Assembly (NCBI GenBank): GCA_030762935.1
Contig: CM060900.1
Location: forward strand, 401,563,632-401,627,631
Source: Hymenopus coronatus
Lineage: Eukaryota > Arthropoda > Insecta > Mantodea > Hymenopodidae
Length of the DNA stretch: 64,000 bases
Direction of reading: 5' to 3'
In this document: positions 10,781-20,244 of the stretch, in pieces
How the letters are laid out: each line of letters opens with the position of its first letter
How positions within the stretch are numbered: the first letter of the stretch is position 1
Notes under the pieces: generated by a model
Told to the model about the DNA's origin: nothing
Seen by the model: the letters and a program-made list of their open reading frames with translations, nothing else
The model's database searches: none
Made by a program: the position numbers and the translations under genes

Positions 10781-10832
10781 CTACATTTGCTTCTGTTTGC
10801 AGTACACGTCTTGTTTCCTCCTCTGTGTTCAT
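10575..10832 (-). promoter_or_regulatory. 85-codon upstream ORF overlapping the zinc-finger start
   Basis: An ATG read from 10832 opens a different frame that passes over the main ATG and stops at 10575. Both ATGs lie in the same exon, downstream of the acceptor at 10853. The upstream ATG has a weak context (T at -3, A at +4). Overlapping upstream frames usually lower translation of the main frame. Its peptide (start MNTEEETRRVLQTEAN) is not recognised. If an unseen 5' exon changes the splice, the peptide could be part of another isoform. Confidence 0.45.
10781..10786 (-). promoter_or_regulatory. minimal start-stop upstream ORF (ATGTAG) abutting the main ATG
   Basis: On the minus strand the bases read CAA ATG TAG ATG GCA, so a one-codon frame (AUG then UAG) is followed at once, in the same frame, by the main start codon. 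Start-stop elements are known to stall or recycle initiating ribosomes in some mRNAs. A role here is inferred from position only. Confidence 0.5.
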
Positions 10833-10852
10833 GCAGTCAAAGAAACACAACC

Positions 10853-10870
10853 CTGAAAAAAGACAAGCAT
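10853..10870 (-). promoter_or_regulatory. 3' splice acceptor upstream of the zinc-finger coding exon
   Basis: The minus strand reads TTGTCTTTTTTCAG followed by GGTTGTG, a pyrimidine tract plus CAG acceptor, 72 bases before the main ATG. This predicts at least one 5' non-coding exon to the right. I could not locate its donor. Confidence 0.6.
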
Positions 10871-13560
10871 AGGAACTCACAGTATTAACTTGCTACAATA
10901 AGACTGGGGTAACATTAAGTCGATTCAGATTTTGACATTTGTTTTATTTATTTCTATTACTGGCCGGTACAGCGAACTGTCACATAGACTTAGATACGCT
11001 AACAATGTATTGAATTAAAATAACCTAGTGTTCTTTAAAACTTGCACATGTGTACTGTACCGACCAAATATATATTCAGTATATCTGATAATACATTTGC
11101 ACAATATATCCATAAAAGGAGAAATATACAAGAGGTAAAAAAGTGTTATGCGATTTACATTTATTAGGAGATGTAAAAGTGGTGGAATTATTAAGGAAAG
11201 GATAAGCACTTCTTGCAGCAGCTGACAAAGAAAAGTGTCGATTATTTACTTTAAAGGATATGATGTAGAGCTAGATGTAGGTCATTATAATTATCATGTT
11301 GGAGCTTGTTTAGTCTCACAGGAAAGATGAAAAAACTTATTCAGATAAACTACACGGTAGCTCTTAAAATAGAGAACTTTATATTATATTGACAGACAAG
11401 GAAGGCACACATGTTACATCCAGGAAACCATAGTATGGGTAACACTAGGTCATATGATTGCCTCCATTCTATGTAACTACAAAAAAAGAAAAGACCATCT
11501 GCGGTGTTTGAAGCACAACTGGGTAATTTTCAAAGTTATAACAATTTCAAATTACTTTTATTTAGTCTAATGTAAATACTATACTGGTGTACTTTTACAT
11601 GCATACACATGCCAGGCCATATATGAAACAAATGCCTGGTAGTACGAGAGTATCTATCTTACAGTAAATAATATTTCCATGGTTTGTTCGTATTATGCTG
11701 CGAATAACTAGTATATTATTCTTAGATAACTGCGAAACAGATATGCTTTTTCTTTTAAATAAAATGATCGAAACTATGCATAATACTGTATAGTATATAG
11801 ATAACCTTCTGGGTAAATTAAACTTTCTCAGAATATGTTCCTCAATTTAAGTGACTAATCATGTGTCTAAAATAGCCAGAAATAAGTTCTTCAGAGAGTG
11901 GCTTATTTTTAAAATTGGTGCAATTGTATACAACAAAAAGGAGTGCAGCAAACTGAATTAAGTAATTATATAGTTACCAAGTTGTTGAGTGTGCTTTAAG
12001 TATTAACTTCGTGGTATTGCCATGTCTTGTAATATTTTCATAATACAGATCAGTCACTTTCAAACAATAAGCTAATGCACATTTAATATGGTATGAGGCA
12101 TGTAAACTTCATCATTACTAGATATTATAACTAGAGGCGTATGCTACAACCAAGCTCTGGGCTAGCTATTATTTTTTTTACTTGGCAATTATGTTTGCAT
12201 TTTAATTCATATATTGCAATGTAAATATTTGCAATTAAATTGAATATCTATAGGTAATAATAATATTAATAATAATAAACAAATGTAATTGTTCATTAAC
12301 GGAGCAATGAAATTAAAACATAGCAACCTCATTTTTTTTTAAATGGATAACTTCTGATTTTGTGTCCATATGGCAAATTAAGAATCCTTATCTTCAGTAA
12401 TAAAAGTCACTACACGACTATACTAAACACCTATCGGGAATTGCTTCGGTTGTTCTGGAGATTCATCGGCTATGTTTTGCATGGCAAGAGACTATACTTG
12501 AGGTGTTCGTTGTAGTAACTCCCCCTTCATGTCTCATCCTGTGAATATAACCACTATAACACGTTGATGAGTCATACCACACCCACCTGAGCAGGCAGAC
12601 TACATTGCACTTCGAACAGAAAAACTCAGTTTATGCCGTAACATAGGCTAGAATTCAAACAACCAACAGATTAGGAACAAATCCTTCGTTATTTATAAAT
12701 TTAATAGAGATTCCTTCTGCACAAATTTACCGGCCTCTTAGCTAGCTAGTCCACAGAGCACACCCCTGATTACAACTGTAATAAATCAGAATGGCATTTG
12801 CCTATACGATATTACTATGGGCCTCATACGAAATCCAATAAAGAGAATATCAGTAATAAGTGTTTTTAATGTTGCTAATATAGATCAAAGTCAAAGAGCT
12901 TTACTTGTTAACCAACTTGATTTCAACACTAATGAGAATTCCATTACTACAATTGCTCCTAGTTTTATAATAAACCACATAGTAAAACAGGTGAAACAAA
13001 AGCTGAGCTACTGTAGTAGAAGTTACACTGACAGAACATTCAATTATGTACCACAGACATGTACCACAGTCAGCTTTTAGCATAGCAGTAAACAGGCAAT
13101 GAAAGAAAGAACATTTTAAAACATATATACATATGGACTTGTTTTTCTGTGGGAGGGCAATCTGACAAGCTCTCGTTGAAAGATATCTTATTTTAATGAC
13201 CACATTTCACAATAGCTTTGAGAATGAGAGAAATGAGCAACAATCACTTGAAGCATTCCTGATGCGTATTGCACAAATCCTAATAGAGGTCAACGAGGCG
13301 AGGTGTGCAGGATTTCTATGGATTGCAGAAGTAGTATGCTTAAAACAGGCATGCAATTTTGTGTCACTCGGTGTTATTCTCCTGCTTTCCCCCTGCAACT
13401 TCCTGTGTTGGGGTGGTCGGACTTTACAGTGACACAACCTTTCCCGTCCTTAGTTCAGGTTGCAATGTAAACAACAGCACGTGCTTGAGAAAAACAGCAT
13501 TTGTTAATCGAGCCGCACAACTTTAATACCAGCAGGCATAAATGAAAGCATTGTCCGTTA
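10871..13560. other. presumed 5' intron or flank of the zinc-finger gene; no gene seen
   Basis: AT-rich DNA with short TAA/AAT runs near 12250-12290. A somewhat less AT-rich stretch at about 12420-12620 contains TGATGAGTCATAC (AP-1-like). It could hold a promoter or first exon, but neither a donor nor an initiator is convincing. The small frames at 12817-13437 show no recognisable domain. Confidence 0.4.
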
Positions 13561-13564
13561 ACTA

Positions 13565-13885
13565 GTTCACAAACCGAGCGAGGAGGCGCCACATGTGACA
13601 CATTCGGAAGGTCCCGGGTTCAAACTCTCGGGACCTCAAACCTACCAAAACTTTTTCGTGGTTTTCTTCGATTGCTAGGCAAATGCTCCTTTGATTATTT
13701 TATACACGGATTTTCCTAGCATCACATTAATAACTAAACTTAATTTCGTAATTCCAGATATTGGACTGTTGATCCATCTTGGATAAGCTATGATCCACAG
13801 TTCGTTTGCTTCACGTCAGGCTAATGGCCCAAGACATTGGGTGTTACGTCATTGGGAGGCCAATACATTAAAGACGAAAATAAAG
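13565..13885 (+). mobile_element. SINE family C copy, diverged
   Basis: A head with B box GGTCCCGGGTTCAAACTC is followed by CGTGGTTTTCTTCGATTGCTAGGCAAATGC, split here only for description: the GTGGTTTTC and GGCAAATGCT blocks recur in copies near 40.9, 48.5 and 27.0 kb. The A box is decayed and no target-site duplication was found. End points are approximate. Confidence 0.6.
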
Positions 13886-14049
13886 AAAAGTAAGTAGTGT
13901 GCGAACTAGCACTACATTTAAAATAACTGCAATAATTATATTGAAACCGGTTTGAAAATGTTCTAGTATGAATAACTGAAATACCATAATATGCAAATGT
14001 ATGCTCACATAGCTGTAGAACGAACTGAAGTAGCGGAACATATAGTTTG

Positions 14050-14319
14050 GCGGCGCGGTGGCCGAGTGGTTAGACTACTCTCCTCTCGTATAGACGCCCA
14101 GGGTTCAATTCCAGAACACCACATGTGGGATTTGTGGTGGACGATGCCAGGTCTGAGTGGGCTTTATCGGTTTCCTCCACCATTCATTCCGTCTATTGCT
14201 CTATAATCATCTTTCCTGTCATTCATTTCACCGCCATTTCATATCCCCGAGTCCCTTCTTTCATTCCAGGCATCGATACGAGGAGGGTTAACAGAGAGAG
14301 AGAGAAAGAAAGAAAGGAA
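14050..14319 (+). mobile_element. SINE family A-prime copy, with target-site duplication
   Basis: The head GGCGGCGCGGTGGCCGAG with A box GGCCGAGTGGTTA matches family A. After GGGATTTGTGGTGGAC the body differs (CCATTCATTCC, ATCATCTTTCCTGTC) and ends in CGAGGAGGGTTAA plus a GA-rich tract instead of the family A tail. Flanks GGAACATATAGTTTG (14035-14049) and GGAACATACAGTTTG (14320-14334) match at 14 of 15 bases. Confidence 0.85.
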
Positions 14320-14681
14320 GGAACATACAGTTTGTTAAAATTGACGTATATCGTGGAGTAGGTGGGTACAGAAAGCTTCGCAAAAGGAAATCATTGCGAA
14401 GGGTGAAAAGCGAATGTTTTAAATGTATCTGCAGAACGTTATGAGAAACCGTTTCTAGTCAAGTTACAGTTGGTTTTACTGTAGAACTTACTGGTGTGAC
14501 AATCCAGAGTATCAGTTCTGTTCCAAGTAAAGTAGTGCATACAGACAATTTATCTACGCCAGGTACTAACCAGTGACTGTAGTGCTAGTGACGTTCGTGA
14601 TACGTTTTGTGAGACTGAAGTTCATCACTTTTTTTTACAAGGAACTAAAGTGCTTGCTTTTGTGAAACGTTATTTCGAATT

Positions 14682-14966
14682 TGGTGTCCGAGAGGTTAGA
14701 AATCTCGCTTCTCACCAAGGGGGCCCGATTTCATTACCGGTTTTCTCCGCGCTCTCCCGCTATTCATTCCACCACCTGCTTCATAATCACCTTTCCTTTT
14801 ATCCATTTAACCGTTATTCAATATCATCTTCTTCCTCACTCTCATACCAGTATCGGGTGGATCACCCATTCTAGCTCATCTCTTTGATCCAGAGTCGGTC
14901 TACTCCTAACGGGAATCTGAAGCCAGGCACAGACTTGTAAGTCCTCCATACGAGGAGGGTAAATAG
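14682..14966 (+). mobile_element. SINE family A-prime copy, head partly deleted
   Basis: The tRNA-like head is shortened (GTGTCCGAGAGGTTAGAA) and most of the section between head and body is deleted. The body (CTATTCATTCCACCACCTG, ATAATCACCTTTCC) and the terminal CGAGGAGGGTAAAT match the 14.05 and 49.85 kb copies. CGAATTT occurs on both sides (14675-14681, 14967-14973), a short candidate duplication. Confidence 0.75.
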
Positions 14967-14974
14967 CGAATTTC

Positions 14975-16198
14975 AGGAGGACAGGCGTTTACAGTATTAT
15001 TCGTGAGTTCGGATTTGAATTTTTGCACAGAAGAAAGACAAATGTGATTGTTGATCGCGAGGATATATTACTACTTCTGTTGAGAATCGCGCCTTATCAA
15101 TCACTATGTTTTTAATTCAATAGAATCAATGAGGAGCCTTGTGAAGGTCATATTTCAATAAACATAGAAACTTTCAAATCAAGTGAAATAAGAGGCTTAC
15201 TTCAGAAGGGCTTAATGTTTGCAACGGCAGATAAATGGAAGGCATTAAGCGCCATGTGATGGTGGAAGAAGAGGAACGTTCTGGAAACCCAATGGTTTCT
15301 GTGATGCCATTGTTTACCAAATAGTAATCAACCTCTCTGAGGCCATTAAAAGCGATGAGGAAGAGGAGGACTCACTTGGTGGAATCCACGCCCTTTCAGA
15401 TACTGATTAGATATTCATAGTAAATATTTACTCTTTTTTACGATTTCACATAACGCAATATGTGCTTCATATTTGCATGATAATTGCTCACTTTTATGTA
15501 TAAACTTCGTGAAGTGTACGCAGGTGTAAGTAAAGCGATTCAACAATATTCTGCTTATTTAACGTTGCTATAAACAATTCCCAGATTAGGACGGCCAACT
15601 GCGTTTTATTTTAGGATAAATTACCCATTTAAATGTCTATTGTACATCAAACATCTTGCATTTGTTTTAATCCTTGATTTACCTAAGAGTGCAATATACA
15701 AGCTATTTCGAAACGACACCGAACCAGGGTGTAGGACATCAGGTCATATGCGGTACGAAAATATAGTTTTCAACGCCAATAGGGGTACAGGGAAAACCTC
15801 CTATAATCACCATGGAATAGGCAAGTATGCAGGAACAAAGCCGCAAGCCTGAGCTCAATATCAGAAGTAACACGGGTAGCTTTGAAAACTCCGCAGTGTA
15901 TTCGTAAACATAGAGACAGGATGCAGAATGCTCACCTCATTTCAACCTCCTTGTTTTACGAAACCCCGTTAAAGAACCTATAAGTTTAGTTATTTGTTTA
16001 TTCTTCCAACACATTTTATCATATTAGGCATAAATTAAAGGAAATTCCTGGTAAATAAGCTCTGGATACATATTAGACTAATACTGTGCTTTACAGTCAA
16101 TTTAAGGGACATGAAGATGGGAATGGCTTTACGAAGTTCCAAATTTTTGTATGGATTCTTTTAAAATTTCACTGTGAGTGCAGTGCTATTTAGTTAAA
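14975..16198. other. no gene seen; unclassified DNA
   Basis: Mixed AT-rich sequence. A short plus-strand frame near 15290-15415 has an acidic run (SDEEEEDSLGG) broken by stops. It could be a decayed exon or processed pseudogene, but I do not recognise it. Confidence 0.35.
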
Positions 16199-16525
16199 AG
16201 GTTTACCAAATTGCATTCATATCTGCCCCGCATTTGACTTGTGCAGATATCCCTTGGTCCGCTAAAACAGTTGCAGAACTTGGCGGGGCTATTTCAAGGT
16301 AAAACCAGCCAGTGGAGACTGGCGAGAGTGACCTTCGCTTTAAACGTCTTTTATCAGCGGAGACTGTGAAAGGGCCGTGCTCATTGCGAGGGGTAAAACG
16401 AAGGTTCCTCTCGCCCAGTTCTCCACTGATGGATTTTAACTTGAAATGGCCCTGTTGAGTTCTGCAATTTTTTAAATGCACCAAGGGATGTCTGTCATGC
16501 CGAATAAGGGACAATTTGGCCACCT
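16199..16525. mobile_element. foldback-type element with long inverted repeats
   Basis: The left and right halves are inverted copies over roughly 135 bases each, visibly similar with scattered changes. Examples are CAGATATCCCTTGGT on the left against CAGACATCCCTTGGT in the reversed right arm, and GTTGCAGAACTTGG against ATTGCAGAACTCAA. The ends read AGGT at 16199 and ACCT at 16525. No transposase is encoded, as expected for a non-autonomous foldback or MITE. The same terminal sequence recurs at 19.83 kb. No clear target duplication was found. Confidence 0.75.
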
Positions 16526-16556
16526 GGTATTGAATAAATATTCTTAGGGCTATATA

Positions 16557-16587
<31 letters not shown>

Positions 16588-16605
16588 TATTGTTATTATT
16601 GTTAC
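16557..16605. repeat. (TTA)n microsatellite
   Basis: A run of TTA/ATT triplets with a few interruptions (TTACTA, TTGTTA), lying just outside the foldback element. Confidence 0.9.
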
Positions 16606-16943
16606 TTTTGTTATGTAAATATGCCGTATAATCAAAATGTTCCACGCGTCTCCTAATTTGGAAAAAAATGATTTTAAATAAATTCGATGAGCGAACTATG
16701 AAATTGTTTATAAACCCATAAGAGAAATACTCCTTAAAATTAACAACGTTTTTCAAGAAAAAGTATTATTTATATCAGAAGGCATTCTTTGCCCTGCAGA
16801 GTGTCATTACGGATACTTATGTACTTTGTCCGAAACTGTTATGGATTTTAAACAAAAATTGAGACGCGTGGAACATTTTGAAGGTGTGAAAACAAAGTGT
16901 TCAGAAAAATGTTGTTTTATAAAATATTATGCTAAGAAAAAAA

Positions 16944-17255
16944 ACCAAAAGCAAAGGATTGCATGCAAATGTTCAGTCTCTATAAATGCCCAAAAGTTCC
17001 GACCTCTATTTACTTCAAAATATATTTCATATTTATGACCGATTGCGGTCAAAATTTACTCCGTGTCGCTTAATGTTAGTAAGTGATAAATAAATGGGTG
17101 TAGAGCCAAAAGCAAGGGATTATATGTAAATTTTGAGTCTCTATGGATGCACAAGTGATCCAACCTCTATTTAATCATTAATAACTATGTTCAATTTTTT
17201 GACTGTATATGGACAAAAAAATCACTACGTGTCCCTTAATGTCAGTGATTTTCAG
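16944..17255 (+). repeat. imperfect tandem duplication, about 160-bp period
   Basis: Two successive units share the order CCAAAAGCAA(A/G)GGATT, then TCTCTAT, CCAACCTCTATTTA-like, and finally ACTCCGTGTCGCTTAATGTTAGT in the first against ACTACGTGTCCCTTAATGTCAGT in the second. They have diverged by substitutions and small indels. This could be a minimal satellite array or a local duplication. Confidence 0.7.
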
Positions 17256-17874
17256 GATGGTGCCAAGGAACTTTTAAAGACAACTGAGGCAAGAGTACTA
17301 TAAAAGTATTGTAGATAACTAAATTTAAACAAAAATCCGTTCTTTATGCAATGATACAAGAAGGTTTGTTTACTGTCTTTAGCTCGCAATATTAGAATAC
17401 ATATTTGAGCATTAAACAGCAAGATCTTGTTGATTGCCGTAGATTGTTAGGAGCTTGCTGATAAAATAGTTGCAAAATTATTGGAAGAATAAGTACAATG
17501 CACTAGTGACTGCGGGCGAAATACGTATGTTTCCCATTTTACAAGCTTGAAACTGGCCGACTAATAACCTTGCGCTTTAGCCTAAAGGCTAGGATAGGTT
17601 TGTTGATAATGAACAAGGAGAAACCCGCTTGTTTTCATGCCAAGTGCTCTACAAGAACATCCTCTGAGGTGTGAGTATGTGGGCATCATAACAAGTGTTT
17701 CGTGCACTACCTATTTCAAAATGATACAATTTGCAATGCCATATAAAAACATATCTTAAAAATTTGATTAATTATTTTTCCTTCACAAGCCTTAAAGTGC
17801 ACACGACATTGTAGGTCGCCATTGGAGTGTGACATCTCAAAACAATTCGAGATCACCTTGTGTGTCGGCGTGTT
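17256..17874. other. no gene seen
   Basis: AT-rich unique-looking sequence without coding frames or recognised repeats. Confidence 0.4.
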
Positions 17875-17947
17875 GCCGTGGTAGTTCAATGGTTAGAGCA
17901 ACAGGCTAGAGACTAGGAAATCTAAGCATCAATACCCGGTCATGGCA
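17875..17947 (+). pseudogene. tRNA-like sequence, 73 nt, arms partly broken
   Basis: The length is exactly that of a class I tRNA with a discriminator A. The 7-base acceptor halves GCCGTGG and TCATGGC can pair fully (two G-U). The D stem GTTC/GAGC pairs, with loop AATGGTTA, and the A box TAGTTCAATGG is intact. The anticodon stem has two mismatches and the T stem is mostly unpaired (TAAGC against CCCGG). The anticodon position would be AGA, but serine tRNAs need a long variable arm that is absent. I read it as a tRNA pseudogene or the head of a SINE. Confidence 0.55.
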
Positions 17948-18480
17948 TTCAAGTATTGTCTGACTCTACTTATCCAAAGCCTAAAATAGTGTCGGACTAG
18001 TTCACGTATCAGCACTAAGACTTCTACATTCGTTCGGTGTCGTTTCCAAGCAACCGAATAGCCAAAGTTCAAATGCCAGAAGCTGCTCACGTGGCGATGA
18101 TAGTACGTACAATGCACATGTTAAGTCGCGCCATATTTGTACTAATCATAGCGACTTCTGGAAGGAAACAATTTTGCATTTTGTTTACAGTGTAACCTAA
18201 AAATACCCCGGGAAAGGCATGATAGAATAGAGCCCCTCGGCCGATAGATAAACGAGAGAACAAAACAAATGGGTGGGTTAAATCTCATGTTCCCTTCCAC
18301 TGACAACCCTAGGTAAAAACAGAGAGTGTTTCTGGTATTTGCAAACGAACCACACAGCCTATGTTGTGGAGACTGGAATCACTATTTCACAAGCAATGCA
18401 TTAGGTATATCTGCTGTTTATTTACTTTACGCGTACTATGTGCATAGTGTATAGCGAAGATATTTAAGTGCAAAAAAGAA
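17948..18480. other. sequence downstream of the tRNA-like head; no gene
   Basis: If the tRNA-like segment is a SINE head, its body should start here, but I find no second copy in the window to confirm this. The rest is AT-rich with no coding features. Confidence 0.35.
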
Positions 18481-18499
18481 CATTTAAAAAGAAAAAAAA

Positions 18500-18965
18500 A
18501 GTATGTGTGTGTCTCAATGTGTGTGTGTCTGAGGACAGCATAGCTCAAAAGCTAAAATACCGTTAAATACAAAACTTGGTATTTAAGTTTATTATCTTCC
18601 AAGAATGCGACACGAAGATCTTAAAGAAAATCCTCCCACCCCAAACTACCCTTTACATGAAAACATTTTTGAAAATGTTATTGTTCTCAAAAATGGCTCT
18701 AACGATTTTGATTAAAATGCTGTATATTACAGATATTTACATCACAAATACAATGTATATCTTGAATTTTTTGAGAATAACTTCAGAAGACTTGTTCATT
18801 TTGGATGAAATTGCTGAATTTTGCATAATTAGCAAACCGTAAGAAATAGACAAAAACTTGCTACACAATAATGTAGATTTCGTTAAAACACACCATATTT
18901 ATGCTATAAGCATTTCTGCTATAGAGTTGGCCTTGTTATTGGTTTCAAGTTTAAACTACGTAATG
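18500..18965 (+). repeat. unclassified dispersed repeat R1, longest copy
   Basis: It starts beside a TG-rich tract and contains TATCTTCCAAGAATGCGAC, GAAAATCCTCCCACCCC and AAACTACCCTTTACATG. Related blocks occur in the same order at 28.7 kb (minus) and at 44.1 and 44.9 kb (plus). No protein is recognised. Ends are approximate. Confidence 0.65.
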
Positions 18966-19343
18966 TTTCTCAAACGGGGTTACCTGACCTTACATTTCGC
19001 TTTTGTTTACTACTGGCTTTGCAAAGCGAACCGAACTGCAACTGTTCATATGTGGCTAACGGGTTAGCCTCGTCTCCCATCTGCTTACAAGGAATCAAAT
19101 AACAAGACCATTTCTGCTAATGCTTATCTCGATTAGCATGACGTAGAAAAAAGAATCTCTTTAGTAAGTACAGCTTGTTTGCAGGACGGGTAGAAAAAGT
19201 CATGTGAATGGAACATATACATTTTTTTATTATGTACATTCAACACTGTAAAATTAAATGCGCCATAAACAGTACACATATAGCGAATGGTGAATAGGTA
19301 TCACCATGCATACTTCTGAATTGCATGCATACGAATGCCACCC

Positions 19344-19589
19344 TGACCGCGCAGTGGCCGAGTGGTTAGACCATTCGCCTCTCACCTAGACGGCCCGGAT
19401 TCGATCCCAAGCGACCGCATATGAGCTTTGTGATGGACAAAGCGGCGCAGGGGCGGGTTTTCTCCGGTTCTCCGGTTTCCCCCGCCATCGCATTCCACCG
19501 GTGCTCCATCTTCATTCCATGTATCACCAGTGTCATCGCCTGCGGTGCCTTGGTAGTAAAAGCGGGCGTTAAACACTATCAAAAAAAAA
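19344..19589 (+). mobile_element. SINE family A, full-length copy with A-tail and target-site duplication
   Basis: Best-preserved family A copy. Head CGCGCAGTGGCCGAGTGG, B box GGATTCGATCCC, body GCGCAGGGGCGGGTTTTC and CACCGGTGCTCCATC, tail AAGCGGGCGTTAAACACT and an 11-base A run. Flanks are AATGCCACCC (19334-19343) and AATGTCACCC (19590-19599), one mismatch in ten. The head resembles serine/leucine-type tRNAs. Confidence 0.9.
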
Positions 19590-19831
19590 AATGTCACCCA
19601 TCAGCTACATAAAGATGTACTCTAACAGTTATATGATAACATTTGGAGATTTTATATGCGAAGTGCGAACGATCGTGTAGGCCTGGTAATAAGTATTCAA
19701 AATCAATTATTGCTAATAACCAAAATCATGTTATCGTGTTACCCTAAGCTAAAGGAATTACATACAATAATAGTAATAATTAATACTGAATTTAATTATC
19801 AGATGTTTCAACAAAACCTGCAATTTTAACA

Positions 19832-20242
19832 GGTGGCCCAACTGTCCCAAGTTTGATGTGTGCAGATATTCCTTCGAGCGTTAAAAGAGTTCCAGGACTC
19901 AAATATGGGACTCTTGGAAAAGTTAAATTAAGTTGAGTGTTATTTATGGACGCTTTTAACTACCATACTTCTCAGAGTCCCATTCTATATTAGGAATGAA
20001 AGACCGCTTAATTTTGCTCAGGGGGCTCTTAATCAGGCTTGAGATTATGTTACGTGCCGTAAACCTTCGACACTGGACCAATGGCTTTACTTTCCTCCCG
20101 AAGGAAGCCATGCTAAGGATGTTTACGCCCGAAAAAAAAAATAACCCACCGTCCTCCACCGAGTTTGAACCCGCAACTTTGGGAACCAGAGGCTAGCATG
20201 TTACACCTACATGCGGAGGATGACAGGGGAAGTTGGACACCT
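19832..20242. mobile_element. second foldback-family element, split by a SINE
   Basis: The left end AGGTGGCCCAACTGTCCC and the following GTGCAGATATTCCTTCG and AAAAGAGTTCCAGGACTC match the arm of the 16.2 kb foldback. The right end, reversed, reads AGGTGTCCAACTTCCCC, the other terminus. A family B SINE occupies most of the interval. I infer that the SINE entered the foldback later. Confidence 0.6.
19947..20220 (-). mobile_element. SINE family B copy
   Basis: On the minus strand: head CCTCCGCATGTAGGTGTAAC, B box GCGGGTTCAAACTCGG, then TTCGGGCGTAAACATCCTTAG, described here as a block shared with the 27.65 and 55.37 kb copies. These also share TTTACGGCACGTAA, CTCAAGCCTGAT and the end AAAGCGTCCATAAATAA. 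It lies inside the 19.83-20.24 kb foldback. Confidence 0.85.
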
Positions 20243-20244
20243 AG

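Noticed and set aside
15290..15415. Acidic SDEEEED frame as a small gene
   Set aside because: It is interrupted by stops, with no start, splice sites or similarity that I recognise.
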